Assembly (NCBI GenBank): GCA_964371865.1
Contig: CAYJOR010000051.1
Span: 1-18,843 of the forward strand
Reading direction: 5' to 3'
Length of the DNA stretch: 18,843 nucleotides
From: CAYJAZ01 sp964371865
GTDB taxonomy: Bacteria > Desulfobacterota > Desulfovibrionia > Desulfovibrionales > Desulfovibrionaceae
The notes beneath the pieces were generated by a model, which ran no database searches, had not been told where the DNA came from, and was given only the letters and a program-made list of their open reading frames with translations. Positions 1 to 7,305 of the stretch are shown one piece after another. The stretch's first letter is position 1. Each line of letters opens with the position of its first letter. The translations under genes were made by a program, and so were the position numbers.

Positions 1-3000
1 GCCATCTTGCTTAAATGTGCCAAAGTCTTCGGCCTTGGCAATGAGCTTGCCGCCGTCTGCCACTTCAAAGACCGCTGCATCTGTTTTTACTGTAAGCGTG
101 CCCTTAGATAAATCCAGCGTACCCTTCTCATTCACGATTAATGTAGCATTGTCGTTAATGGTAAAGGCTTTATTTTCCGCCAGTGTGGTTGTGGATTTTT
201 CCGCACCGCCACCCACAGTGAACGTGGTGCCCGCATTGCCTGTATAGCCTTGTTCAAGGGTCGTATTTGTGCTTTGTGTGATGATGGTTTCGTTGTTAGT
301 GATGGTGCCAAAATTTGTTGTTGCGCCTGTTAAAATGACTAGGTTAGAGTCATTAACAACAAACGTAGCATCAGCTGCGTTCACACTATTTGCTATGGTG
401 ATGAGGTCTTCACTAACAGTCATGCTTTTGCCGCTTGCAACTTCTATCGTACCTGTGCCAGTTACACTTTTACTAAGGCTTGTGTTCTCGTTGATTTTCA
501 AGGTACCCTCATTAGTCACGCTATTAAGCATACCACCACTGCCGTTAAGGATGAGGCTTGCAGTTTTGTCTGTAATATCAAAGTTGGCGTAGGTGCTGGC
601 ATCAGATATAGTGAGGCTAGCATTTTCGCCACTCACAGCTACAATACCAGTAGATCCGCCTGCTACAAATGTGGCGCTTGTAAGTGTATTGCTTGAGCCT
701 TTGAAGGTTGCGCTAACGCCATCTGCCACTGTCAAGTTCCCAGAAGTGACTCCTTCACCGAAGGTGGCACCTGCGCCGGCAACTTCCATGTTCTGGCTGT
801 TGCCTGAGATGCTGTTAGCAATTTCGAGGGTTGATGCACCGTTAAATTTAATTGCTCCTTGCAACTCGATGGTACCAGTGCCTGTGACATTTTTAGTGAA
901 GGTGGTGTCACCAAATGCGGTTTGCAAATAGCCCAAGTTGTTCACTTCAGCAAGGCTGACGTCAGTAGTAATATTCATGTTCAGCGTATTGTAAGCCGCA
1001 ATGTCAAGCTTGCCCGTACCTGAGTAACTCTTGAAAGCGGTGATGCTTGGGTTCATATCCGTCGCATTTGGCGCCGCAATGTTCACGGTGCCGTCGTTGA
1101 CGATTGTACCGCTAAGGGTATTGCCAGCACCGGTAATATTGAGTGTGCCATTCTCTCCAATACTGAAGCCTGCACTATTGGTATTGCCGTTTTTTGTGAT
1201 GGTAAGGTCTGCTTGAGAACTGCCGGCACCGGGGCTTAATTCTCTACCAATGCCCACTGTGGCGCCAGAACCACCCGATACCGTGGCGAGTATATTGCCC
1301 TTTGATATAAAGTCGGCAGTTTTGCCATCGGCAATGTGGATGCTGCCAGAGCTAAGTACCACTTTATTAAAAATGGTGTTGGCGTTAACGTTCACGCTTG
1401 CATTATTGGTCAAACTACCTGCAAGGGTTAAATCTTCAGTTCCGCTGCTTACACCAAGGTTAAGAGTGCCGTTGTTCTCAAGGCTGTGATCGCTTAGCAA
1501 TAACGTTGTTTTATTATTACCAGTCAAGGTAAGGGTTGCATTTTCTGCAATGCTGGAGCTTTTGCTATATCCTGTTTCTTCTGTATTAGCTACAATATGC
1601 GAGAATGTGACCGTATTTCCTGCGAGGTCTCCTGCCATGATGGCTTCGCTTCCAAAATTGGCATTGGTCGGCACAGAATTTAAGGAATAATAGCCGCTAA
1701 GTTCTAATTGCGCAGCGTTGCCCGTCACAAGATTTTTAAAGTCCTCGTCTTGCAAAATGTCTATATTTACACTTTGAATCTTAGTAAGCCCCGACACAGC
1801 GAAAGTGCCATTATTTTCAAGCTGTTTTTTAACTGCGTCGCCAGCTATAAAATCAGTGCCGTTAATGGTACCAAGGCTTTTAAGATCAACTTTGAGCGTG
1901 CTTCCTGCCGCAGTGCTAAAGACTTCTGCATTTTCATTTATCACAAGGCTTGCGCTTGAAAGGTCAAGAGAGCCCCTTGTGACAGTAAGTCCAGCGTTTT
2001 CGCTAATGTTTACAGTGCCGTCAATGGTGCTTGCTGTTGCGCTGTAGCTATCATATTCCAAAATGGCATTTTCCACATTGAGGTTTTTCAGTTCGCTCAT
2101 GCTATTACCAAGCTTGAAAATATTATCTCCACCTACCATGCCATCAATGTTGATAGTGGTAGAATTATTATGTCCTACAATACTGTTGTTTATGGTTATA
2201 TCGCCATCGTCTAGCATCTGGAAATTGAGGCTTTTATCTGCTCCAGTTACAGAAATAGCTCCGTTATTATTACCAGTAATGCTCATATGGTCTGTGTCAG
2301 CTATATCACGAGTTGATACAAAGCTTAAGTTATTGCTAGTTTGTATAGCTATACCACTATTATTAATAAAAGAGGTATCCACAATAAGGGCATTGCCTGT
2401 ATTATAAAAAGCTGTGCCTACGTTTGAAGCAAGCGTGCTATTCATTATGGTGGCAGTGCCACTGTTTTGCACGGCATTAGCGGCGGCATCATGTATGAAT
2501 ACATCTTGTATAAGCAGGTTGTTGCTTGTGTTTGTGTTATTGATAATGGTATATGTATCAGCTCCTTTGATGGCTTTACCATTTCCAAAAATAGCCAAAG
2601 TTCCGCCATCGTCAAGATTGCCACCATCTGCGGTGAGATCTAAATCGGCGGTTAGCGAGAAAGTACGAACGTCGCTTGCATTTATGGCACTGCTTAGGCC
2701 TCCGTCTCCTGCGTTTTGGCTGAAAGTAGTACCGTCATAGCTATATGAGTTTTTGTTCGTATAGGCTGTGGCAAAAGTGCTTGCGCTGGCGTTTGTGAAA
2801 ATGCCTAATGTTTCGTTTGCATCAGCATCATCACTTAACATTCTAAAAGCCACAGTGCCTGCCACAGTGCCGCCAGAGGCGTTGATGGTGTCAACAGCAG
2901 GTGTTGCATTACCTAAATCCGCATCAAGATACAGCACAGAACCAGCAACTGTATTAAAAGTGCCAGAACTAAATTCTTCTTCCGCCACACCATCGGCAAA

Positions 3001-4683
3001 GGACAGCGCACCGGCATTATGGGTGAGGTTATTGCCACTAACTTTATTCAGCATAACAAGGCCATCGGTGGGGGCGCTCATTTCTGTTGTGCCGTCAGCT
3101 TTATATACTTTGCCATTAATGTTGATAGTGCCGTTATCTCCACTAATATAATCTTGCACATCTATAATGCCCATGTGCTTACCTTGCACGCCGGCATTAA
3201 AATTGACTGTGCCACCATCACTATAAATGGCGTTGGAACCGGTACGGTCAGTATTACCGCTAAAGAGGGTAAGCCCCCCTGTTTCGTTAGTGGCAGCTAT
3301 AAAATTGATGGTGGTGCCACTACTATAAATAGCCCCGCCGTTATCAGTAGCACTATTGCCCGTGAAGCTGGAAGCGGTGATGGCTTCGATGGTGTCATCA
3401 TACACATAAATAGCCCCGCCGTTCAGCGCACTATTGCCCGCGAAACTGGAAGCGGTGATGGCTAGGATGGTGTCATTACTATAAATAGCTCCGCCGAAGT
3501 TAGCTGCACTATTGTCCGTGAAGCTGGTAGCGGTGATGGCTTCGATGGTGCCACTATTAAAAATAGCCCCGCCGGTATTAGTAGTACTATTGCCTGTGAA
3601 GCTGGAAGCGGTGATGGCTTCGATGGTACCACCATTATTAATAGCCCCGCCGATATAAGCACTATTGCCTGTAAAGCTGGAAGCTCTGATGGCTGAGAGG
3701 GTGTAATTACTATAAATAGCTCCGCCTGCATAAGCACTATTGCCTGTGAAGCTGGAAGCGGTGATGGNNNNNNNNNNNNNNNNNNNNNNNNNNNNNNNNN
3801 NNNNNNNNNNNNNNNNNNNNNNNNNNNNNNNNNNNNNNNNNNNNNNNNNNNNNNNNNNNNNNNNNNNATTATAAATAGCCCCGCCGGTAGTAGCACTATT
3901 GCCAATAAAGCTGGAAGCTCTGATTGCTTCGATGGTGTTACCATTATAAATAGCCCCGCCGTACTCAGCAGCACTATTGCCAATAAAGCTGGAAGAGGTG
4001 ATGGCTGAGATGGTGCCATCATTATAAATAACCCCGCCGGTATTAGTAGTACTATTGTCAATAAAATTATCAAAAATCTCTGCAGTGATAGTACCATATC
4101 CAGTTATGATACGATTCATGGTGCTGTCAATAATATTACCACTCGCATCTTTCACCGCAAAATAGAGGGTTACGCCAGCGCCGCTTGTGTCCTTGCTTGT
4201 GATGGTAAAGGTGTAGGTTCCACTAGCTGGTTCACCACTACTTGAATCCACCTTCACAATTTCTTTGAAGTAATTGGGTTCACCAGCAGGCACGCCGGAT
4301 TTTTGGGCGGTAATCACATCCACAACAAAACTGTCTATACTTGAGTGGGTAGCGTTTGCGCCTGTGGGATAATCTGTACCCTTGAATAAAATACCGTATT
4401 CGGTGGTGCCACTGCCATCATTGACTTCAAATTTTTTGAAGTAAGGCTTTGTATCGTCAGTAACAGCTTCAATAATATAGTCATTACCGCTTGTGGAGGC
4501 AAGACTTGCCGCATGGGCAATATCTGTAAAGCTTGATACATTGAGCGCAGGCATAGCAAGTGCGCCCCCGGTCACAAGCATGGTCGCTACTGCAAGCGAA
4601 CCGAAAGTGTTGAGTAAATGACATTTTTTCAAAACTGCCCTATAACGATTAATCAAATTTCCAACCGCGTTCTTGCTTTGCAT
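1..4683 (-). CDS. Giant autotransporter-like adhesin, Pmp-type repeats (3' end beyond window)
   Basis: The frame opens at ATG 4683 and runs without a stop to base 1 (1,561 codons counting the N gap), so the C-terminus and any beta-barrel lie outside. The start is supported by TAGGAG six bases upstream and a sigma70 promoter further up. Residues 1 to about 58 form a long signal peptide: a basic stretch (NRYRAVLKK), then a hydrophobic core (LAVATMLVTGGALA) and an Ala-rich end (AHAA). After about 140 residues of beta-rich sequence comes a block of 22-27-residue repeats with SSFxGNSA and GGAIYN motifs. These match the FxxN and GGA[ILV] signatures of chlamydial polymorphic membrane proteins. The remaining ~1,080 residues are Gly/Asn/Thr/Ser-rich with recurrent NGT-x-N and VNI segments, typical of a right-handed beta-helix passenger. 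Inferred role is surface adhesion or immune interaction. The plus strand of this region is only antisense. G+C is visibly higher than elsewhere (33 of 60 in the first line, against 19 of 60 in the line at 7321). Confidence 0.9.
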   Translation of the reverse strand, partial: MQSKNAVGNLINRYRAVLKKCHLLNTFGSLAVATMLVTGGALAMPALNVSSFTDIAHAASLASTSGNDYIIEAVTDDTKPYFKKFEVNDGSGTTEYGILFKGTDYPTGANATHSSIDSFVVDVITAQKSGVPAGEPNYFKEIVKVDSSSGEPASGTYTFTITSKDTSGAGVTLYFAVKDASGNIIDSTMNRIITGYGTITAEIFDNFIDNSTTNTGGVIYNDGTISAITSSSFIGNSAAEYGGAIYNGNTIEAIRASSFIGNSATTGGAIYNXXXXXXXXXXXXXXXXXXXXXXXXXXXXXXXXXXITASSFTGNSAYAGGAIYSNYTLSAIRASSFTGNSAYIGGAINNGGTIEAITASSFTGNSTTNTGGAIFNSGTIEAITATSFTDNSAANFGGAIYSNDTILAITASSFAGNSALNGGAIYVYDDTIEAITASSFTGNSATDNGGAIYSSGTTINFIAATNETGGLTLFSGNTDRTGSNAIYSDGGTVNFNAGVQGKHMGIIDVQDYISGDNGTININGKVYKADGTTEMSAPTDGLVMLNKVSGNNLTHNAGALSFADGVAEEEFSSGTFNTVAGSVLYLDADLGNATPAVDTINASGGTVAGTVAFRMLSDDADANETLGIFTNASASTFATAYTNKNSYSYDGTTFSQNAGDGGLSSAINASDVRTFSLTADLDLTADGGNLDDGGTLAIFGNGKAIKGADTYTIINNTNTSNNLLIQDVFIHDAAANAVQNSGTATIMNSTLASNVGTAFYNTGNALIVDTSFINNSGIAIQTSNNLSFVSTRDIADTDHMSITGNNNGAISVTGADKSLNFQMLDDGDITINNSIVGHNNSTTINIDGMVGGDNIFKLGNSMSELKNLNVENAILEYDSYSATASTIDGTVNISENAGLTVTRGSLDLSSASLVINENAEVFSTAAGSTLKVDLKSLGTINGTDFIAGDAVKKQLENNGTFAVSGLTKIQSVNIDILQDEDFKNLVTGNAAQLELSGYYSLNSVPTNANFGSEAIMAGDLAGNTVTFSHIVANTEETGYSKSSSIAENATLTLTGNNKTTLLLSDHSLENNGTLNLGVSSGTEDLTLAGSLTNNASVNVNANTIFNKVVLSSGSIHIADGKTADFISKGNILATVSGGSGATVGIGRELSPGAGSSQADLTITKNGNTNSAGFSIGENGTLNITGAGNTLSGTIVNDGTVNIAAPNATDMNPSITAFKSYSGTGKLDIAAYNTLNMNITTDVSLAEVNNLGYLQTAFGDTTFTKNVTGTGTIELQGAIKFNGASTLEIANSISGNSQNMEVAGAGATFGEGVTSGNLTVADGVSATFKGSSNTLTSATFVAGGSTGIVAVSGENASLTISDASTYANFDITDKTASLILNGSGGMLNSVTNEGTLKINENTSLSKSVTGTGTIEVASGKSMTVSEDLITIANSVNAADATFVVNDSNLVILTGATTNFGTITNNETIITQSTNTTLEQGYTGNAGTTFTVGGGAEKSTTTLAENKAFTINDNATLIVNEKGTLDLSKGTLTVKTDAAVFEVADGGKLIAKAEDFGTFKQDG
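3230..4090 (-). repeat. In-frame tandem Pmp-like repeat block (about 9 visible units)
   Basis: Three units are visible on the promoter-proximal side of the N gap and six or seven on the other side. Each encodes roughly [IL]xAI[TR]ASSFxGNSA, then 2-5 variable residues, then GGAIYN, then a short variable link ending in T. Nucleotide identity between units is high (for example ctggaagcggtgatgg recurs), which suggests recent duplication or gene conversion and probably caused the assembly break. Units vary by whole codons only, so the frame is kept throughout, as expected under selection for the protein. Confidence 0.88.
3768..3867. other. Assembly gap of exactly 100 N
   Basis: Exactly 100 consecutive N, the usual placeholder for a gap of unknown length. 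It falls inside the adhesin repeat block, so the true number of repeats and the true protein length are unknown. With 100 N the reading frame happens to agree on both sides, but that is not evidence for the gap size. Confidence 0.97.
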
Positions 4684-4741
4684 AATAGCTCCTAAGGGGA
4701 TATATATAAAGATTCTAATAAAGCTACACTAATACAAGAAT

Positions 4742-4770
4742 AAAATATGCTAAAAGCGTAGCCTTGTCAA
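4742..4770 (-). promoter_or_regulatory. Sigma70-type promoter of the adhesin gene
   Basis: On the minus strand, TTGACA (4770-4765), a 17-nt spacer and TATTTT (4747-4742). This is a consensus -35 and a near-consensus -10, about 60 bases upstream of the ATG at 4683. A ribosome binding site TAGGAG lies six bases before the ATG. The 5' leader is therefore short, and no riboswitch-like structure is evident in it. Confidence 0.75.
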
Positions 4771-4844
4771 TAGAAGGGCGGTTGTACTAAAGACGCAACA
4801 GTTCTCTTTTTATGCTGTAGTACGCTATAAAAGTATGAGCAATC

Positions 4845-4913
4845 TTCTTTTATAAAAAATGCCCTATTTTTTCTCAAAAGAATAAAATTTCTTAATTTAG
4901 AAACATAGCTTAG
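4845..4913 (+). repeat. Insertion-element end (same family as the element at 6924-7148)
   Basis: Read on the minus strand from 4913, the sequence begins CTAAGCTATGTTTCTAAATT and stays similar for about 70 bases to the right-hand end of the element at 6924-7148 (shared GTTTCTAAATTAAGA, TTTTG and a downstream ATTTTTTATRAAAGRAG-like stretch). It ends directly against the second arginine codon of the napA twin-arginine motif at 4914. No matching opposite end was found between here and the adhesin start, so only one end survives. Confidence 0.55.
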
Positions 4914-5585
4914 AGGCAATTTTTACGTGGATTAGCTCTTTCTACTGCACTGGCAACAATTCCGGGTCTTTGCAACGCCTCAAAAGCTTTTGCTGCTTTA
5001 GATGATCCTAATGCTCCTGACGCTTAAAGATGATGCCGTTACTGCGGAACAGGTTATGGTGTGCTTGTAGGCGTAAAAGATGGAAAAGCAATAAGTATTA
5101 AAGGTGATCCTAATAACCATAATCAGGGTTTACTTTGCTTAAAAGGTGCAATGCTTATTCTTGTTTTGATGCGTCCACAAAAAGGTGCAGCAGAAGAGCC
5201 GGATGCAGGATATCCATTCTTCCTCACTATTATGCGTGTTATTGATATGGGCTTTATTCCAAGTCCGACGAATGCTTGCGTCGGTTGCGGAGTATGTTCT
5301 TATTTGTGTCCACAAGCTTTACTTCTTATGTTATTTGCTCGCCTCGGTCGACACTCAAAAACTCCAATTTCTGTTATGCAAATTAAATGGGAAAGTGAAA
5401 AATGTAACTGTAAGGGGAGAACTCCTTGTGCTGAAATATGCTCATTATCACTCAACCCTAGAACTTTAGGAAAAAAAGAAGCAGAAAAAAATGCCTGTAT
5501 AAATTGTGGTGACTGTGTAAAAGAGTGCGCAAAAGTAAAGCCTTCCTTGAAGGAAAAAGCTTTAAATCTTGGCTTTTACCCTTAA
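4914..5585 (+). pseudogene. napA: Nitrate reductase remnant: napA 5' piece, napA 3' piece and napH-like 3' piece fused
   Basis: One frame reads through three homologous blocks. Block 1 (4914-5165) starts RQFLRGLALSTALATIPG, a twin-arginine signal missing its first Arg, then CRYCGTG and VGVKDGKAISIKGDPNNHNQ, the [4Fe-4S]/molybdopterin N-terminus of periplasmic nitrate reductase. It contains in-frame stops TAA 5025 and TGA 5031, and the third cluster Cys is Tyr (CGTGYG). Block 2 (about 5168-5247) reads MRPQKGAAEEPDAGYPF to MRVID, matching a segment near the NapA C-terminus as I recall it for Desulfovibrio. Block 3 (about 5250-5585) has cysteine motifs CVGCGVCSYLCP, CNCKGRTPCAEIC and CINCGDCVKEC, like the C-terminal part of a NapH-type polyferredoxin. 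About 500 residues of NapA and any genes between napA and napH are missing. An intact NapA is about 750 residues and periplasmic, so this cannot be functional. The napH assignment is less certain than napA. Confidence 0.8.
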
Positions 5586-5649
5586 TAGTGTCGATACTAT
5601 CTAGTTTCTTCGCTATGAGTTAGACATCTAAACTGATAAAAATTACAAT

Positions 5650-5684
5650 AAAAGGACTGGAGATTTTCCGGTCCTTTTATTGTT
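5650..5684 (+). terminator. Rho-independent terminator after the nap remnant
   Basis: A 12-bp stem pairs 5650-5661 (AAAAGGACTGGA) with 5667-5678 (TCCGGTCCTTTT) around a 5-nt loop, with one G-T pair, followed by ATTGTTT. Its position fits the end of an ancestral nap operon with napH last. It also insulates the antitoxin promoter that follows. Confidence 0.85.
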
Positions 5685-5698
5685 TATACTACAATGTA

Positions 5699-5727
5699 TT
5701 GGCAATGCACACGATATGTATTATATT
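5699..5727 (+). promoter_or_regulatory. Sigma70-type promoter of the relB/dinJ-like gene
   Basis: TTGGCA (5699-5704), a 17-nt spacer and TATATT (5722-5727), ending 20 bases before the ATG at 5747. The heptamer ATGTATT occurs on both sides of the spacer (near 5694 and 5715) and could be part of an autoregulatory operator, as is usual for RelB/DinJ antitoxins. That operator role is inferred. Confidence 0.65.
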
Positions 5728-5746
5728 TTGATTGACGGAGGTAAGT

Positions 5747-6025
5747 ATGGCAACTACAAATATAAGTATTAGAATAGATGAAAATCTAAAGAAAGAAGGC
5801 GAGGAACTGTTCGCAGACTTAGGCTTGACTATGTCCTCAGCATTTATTGCATTTGTGAAGCAGTCAGTACGTGAGCAGCGGATTCCGTTTATTTTATCAC
5901 GAGCAGTGCCAAATCCCCTCACGATTCAAGCAATAGAAGATGTGAAGAATAATGTCAATGTAAGTAAATCATTTAATTCAGTTAAAGACTTAATGGACGA
6001 CCTTAATAATAAAGAGATAGACTAA
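5747..6025 (+). CDS. RelB/DinJ-family antitoxin, no adjacent toxin
   Basis: 92 residues. The N-terminus MATTNISIRIDENLKKEGEE is a ribbon-helix-helix DNA-binding strand and helix typical of RelB/DinJ, followed by LGLTMSSAFIAFVKQSV and IPF, the standard dimerisation core. The C-terminal third is charged and would wrap a toxin. The ATG at 5747 is chosen over TTG 5732 because GGAGG at 5737-5741 is correctly spaced for it. In this family a YafQ/RelE-type toxin normally follows within a few bases. Here the next 150 bases hold no toxin-like frame and then an opposing gene begins. It may act as an orphan repressor, or as an anti-toxin to imported systems. The family call is confident, the role is not. 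Confidence 0.88.
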   Translation: MATTNISIRIDENLKKEGEELFADLGLTMSSAFIAFVKQSVREQRIPFILSRAVPNPLTIQAIEDVKNNVNVSKSFNSVKDLMDDLNNKEID

Positions 6026-6094
6026 ACTCTTATAAACTCCAATAACGAGTTAAGTGCTTGCTACAGAAGCGATATTTCTATATTTTTATGAGTG

Positions 6095-6130
6095 TAAACA
6101 GAGTAGAAAAGCAGTGTACAAGGGGATACC
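6095..6130 (+). repeat. Dispersed 25-nt motif, copy 1
   Basis: AGAAAAGCAG-TGTA-CAAGGGGATAC begins near 6104. The same 21 positions recur near 13771 with GCAT in the middle. Here it is followed by the palindrome CCCTA-AA-TAGGG flanked by GTGT/ACAC, and at the other copy by a CGCTAA/TTAGCG hairpin. Both copies lie in intergenic DNA in the same orientation. Function is unknown. Confidence 0.45.
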
Positions 6131-6176
6131 CTAAATAGGGACACTATCGGCTATAAAACAATGTTTTTTATGAGGA

Positions 6177-6893
6177 TTAGTAAATCATTTTCTTAGTCAT
6201 TCCTCCGTCTATAACGAGGTTTGCTCCGTTAATGAAGTCGCTTTCTTCGTCCGCAAGAAATAGACAAGCTCGTGAGATGTCTTGCGGTTTTCCTACTCGA
6301 TTTGAGGGGTGAATTGCGTGTTCACTTTCATCAAGGCTATCATAATCACCTGTACAAATATAGCCGGGACTTATGGCATTTACTGTGATTGCTGTACCGA
6401 TAAGCGAAACACAAAGGCTGTTTGTAAGCGATACAATTCCCCCTTTGCTCATTCCATAAAGCTCCCAATTAGCTTCGTTCTGATGCCAACGTGTTGATGA
6501 AATATTTATGATTCTTCCGAATTCTGCACTTTTATTGAGCTTGATAAACGCTTGAGCACACAGAAAAGCACCTCTCAAATTGGTGTCTAAAACATTGTTA
6601 TAATCGTCAAGAGATACATCGCTTATATGCTTTTCAAATGCAGATATTGCCGCATTATTAATAAGGATATGTACAGTCTCAAATTTATCTCTAATTTGAT
6701 TAAAAGCGTCTTCAATTTCAATAGGTTTTGATATGTCTGTCTTAATAAAAGTACAGTTTTTATGCGATGTTATGCTTGAATCTGTAGGGTCAATACAGTC
6801 AAGAATAATGACTTCATAATGATTTTCGAGAAAGGTCTTTGCCATGTGTAAACCTAATCCTCGTGAGCCACCTGTTACTATTGAAATTTTCAT
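6177..6893 (-). CDS. Short-chain dehydrogenase/reductase (SDR), NAD(P)-dependent
   Basis: 238 residues, a full-length classical SDR. It has the cofactor motif TGGSRGLG at 7-14, NNAA at 79-82, the active-site Asn in DTNLRG (about 105), catalytic Ser in INISS (132-133) and the YGMSK Tyr-Lys pair (Y146, K150). The C-terminal GKPQDISRACLFLADEESDFINGANLVIDGG is the standard substrate-loop end and dimer interface. AAGGAAAA lies about nine bases before the ATG at 6893. The substrate cannot be read from the sequence; 3-oxoacyl-ACP reductase-like or sugar/alcohol dehydrogenases are all possible. It stands alone on the minus strand, next to a MITE-like element on its 5' side. Confidence 0.9.
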   Translation of the reverse strand: MKISIVTGGSRGLGLHMAKTFLENHYEVIILDCIDPTDSSITSHKNCTFIKTDISKPIEIEDAFNQIRDKFETVHILINNAAISAFEKHISDVSLDDYNNVLDTNLRGAFLCAQAFIKLNKSAEFGRIINISSTRWHQNEANWELYGMSKGGIVSLTNSLCVSLIGTAITVNAISPGYICTGDYDSLDESEHAIHPSNRVGKPQDISRACLFLADEESDFINGANLVIDGGMTKKMIY

Positions 6894-6923
6894 GTTTTTA
6901 TTTTCCTTTTTTGACTACATTAT

Positions 6924-7148
6924 CTAGGGTATGTTTCTAAATTAATTCTTTTGATTTTTGATAGTTAGATGAAGTTAGCTGAATTACTTTGATAAAAAAA
7001 CGATATTTCGCTATCAGACTTATCAACAAATAGCTTCGTCAAAGTAAATTTTTATTCAAGTCATTTATGTTTTGATAAACTCCTTTCATAAAAATTCACT
7101 TTTCCTTGTCAAAAATACAAAATCTCTTAATTTAGAAACACACCCTAG
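6924..7148. mobile_element. MITE-like or decayed IS element, 225 bp with terminal inverted repeats
   Basis: The left end 6924-6945 (CTAGGGTATG, then TTTCTAAATTAA) and the right end 7127-7148 (TTAATTTAGAAA, then CACACCCTAG) are 22-bp inverted repeats with one mismatch. Similarity continues inward with small gaps (TTTTG then ATTTTTGA). CTAG at both outer edges may be a 4-bp target duplication, or part of the repeat since it is palindromic. The interior has no ORF but has nested inverted repeats, including ATTACTTTGA around 6991-7000 with its complement in TCAAAGTAAATT around 7038-7049, and GCTAT/ATAGC. Short, non-coding and foldable is the MITE profile. An IS5-type source is a guess from the CTAG target. 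It sits between the SDR gene and the AAA operon. Confidence 0.7.
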
Positions 7149-7173
7149 AATAATGTGTTTTAGGGGAAAGACT

Positions 7174-7242
7174 TTGTCAAGTAATATTTTTTGCCATTTT
7201 ATAAAGTGAAATTTCTATTCTATCGTTTCACAGTTTGTAACG
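7174..7242 (+). promoter_or_regulatory. Candidate promoter and operator of the AAA-nuclease-WYL operon
   Basis: A possible -35 TTGTCA (7174-7179) is followed after 17-18 nt by an AT-rich -10 such as TTTATA (7198-7203). Immediately downstream, GTGAAA (7206-7211) and TTTCAC (7226-7231) form an inverted repeat with a 14-nt spacer, overlapping a second imperfect palindrome CGTT-x-CA...TG-x-AACG (7224-7242). Such palindromes 60-100 bases before the first gene would suit a dimeric HTH-WYL repressor, which this operon encodes as its last gene. The link to the regulator is inference. Confidence 0.4.
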
Positions 7243-7305
7243 ATGCTCCTTTATCTTGTACATGGAAAGCATATAAACCAAATTATGTGTTTAAAGGAGT
7301 AAATA

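Noticed and set aside
17..3465. Many plus-strand ORFs of 60-150 residues across the first 3.5 kb
   Set aside because: They are Val/Leu/Pro/Ser-rich antisense readings of the adhesin. The minus strand is open in one frame across the whole stretch with coherent motifs.
3230..4090. Regularly spaced direct repeats resembling a CRISPR array
   Set aside because: Units vary by whole codons, lie within a continuous coding frame, and the 'spacers' encode conserved residues.
3462..4097. A minus-strand 211-residue ORF with repeats (LPALLAIVL)
   Set aside because: It is the adhesin repeat block read in a shifted frame. The true frame gives the GGAI/FxxN motifs and continues from a proper start.
5061..5585. 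A functional 174-residue ferredoxin-like gene
   Set aside because: Its first part is NapA sequence lacking a Shine-Dalgarno, and upstream in the same frame are the NapA signal peptide and two stops. It is a deletion product.
5732..6025. TTG start at 5732 for the antitoxin
   Set aside because: The GGAGG at 5737-5741 lies inside that extension and is correctly spaced for ATG 5747, where family homology begins.
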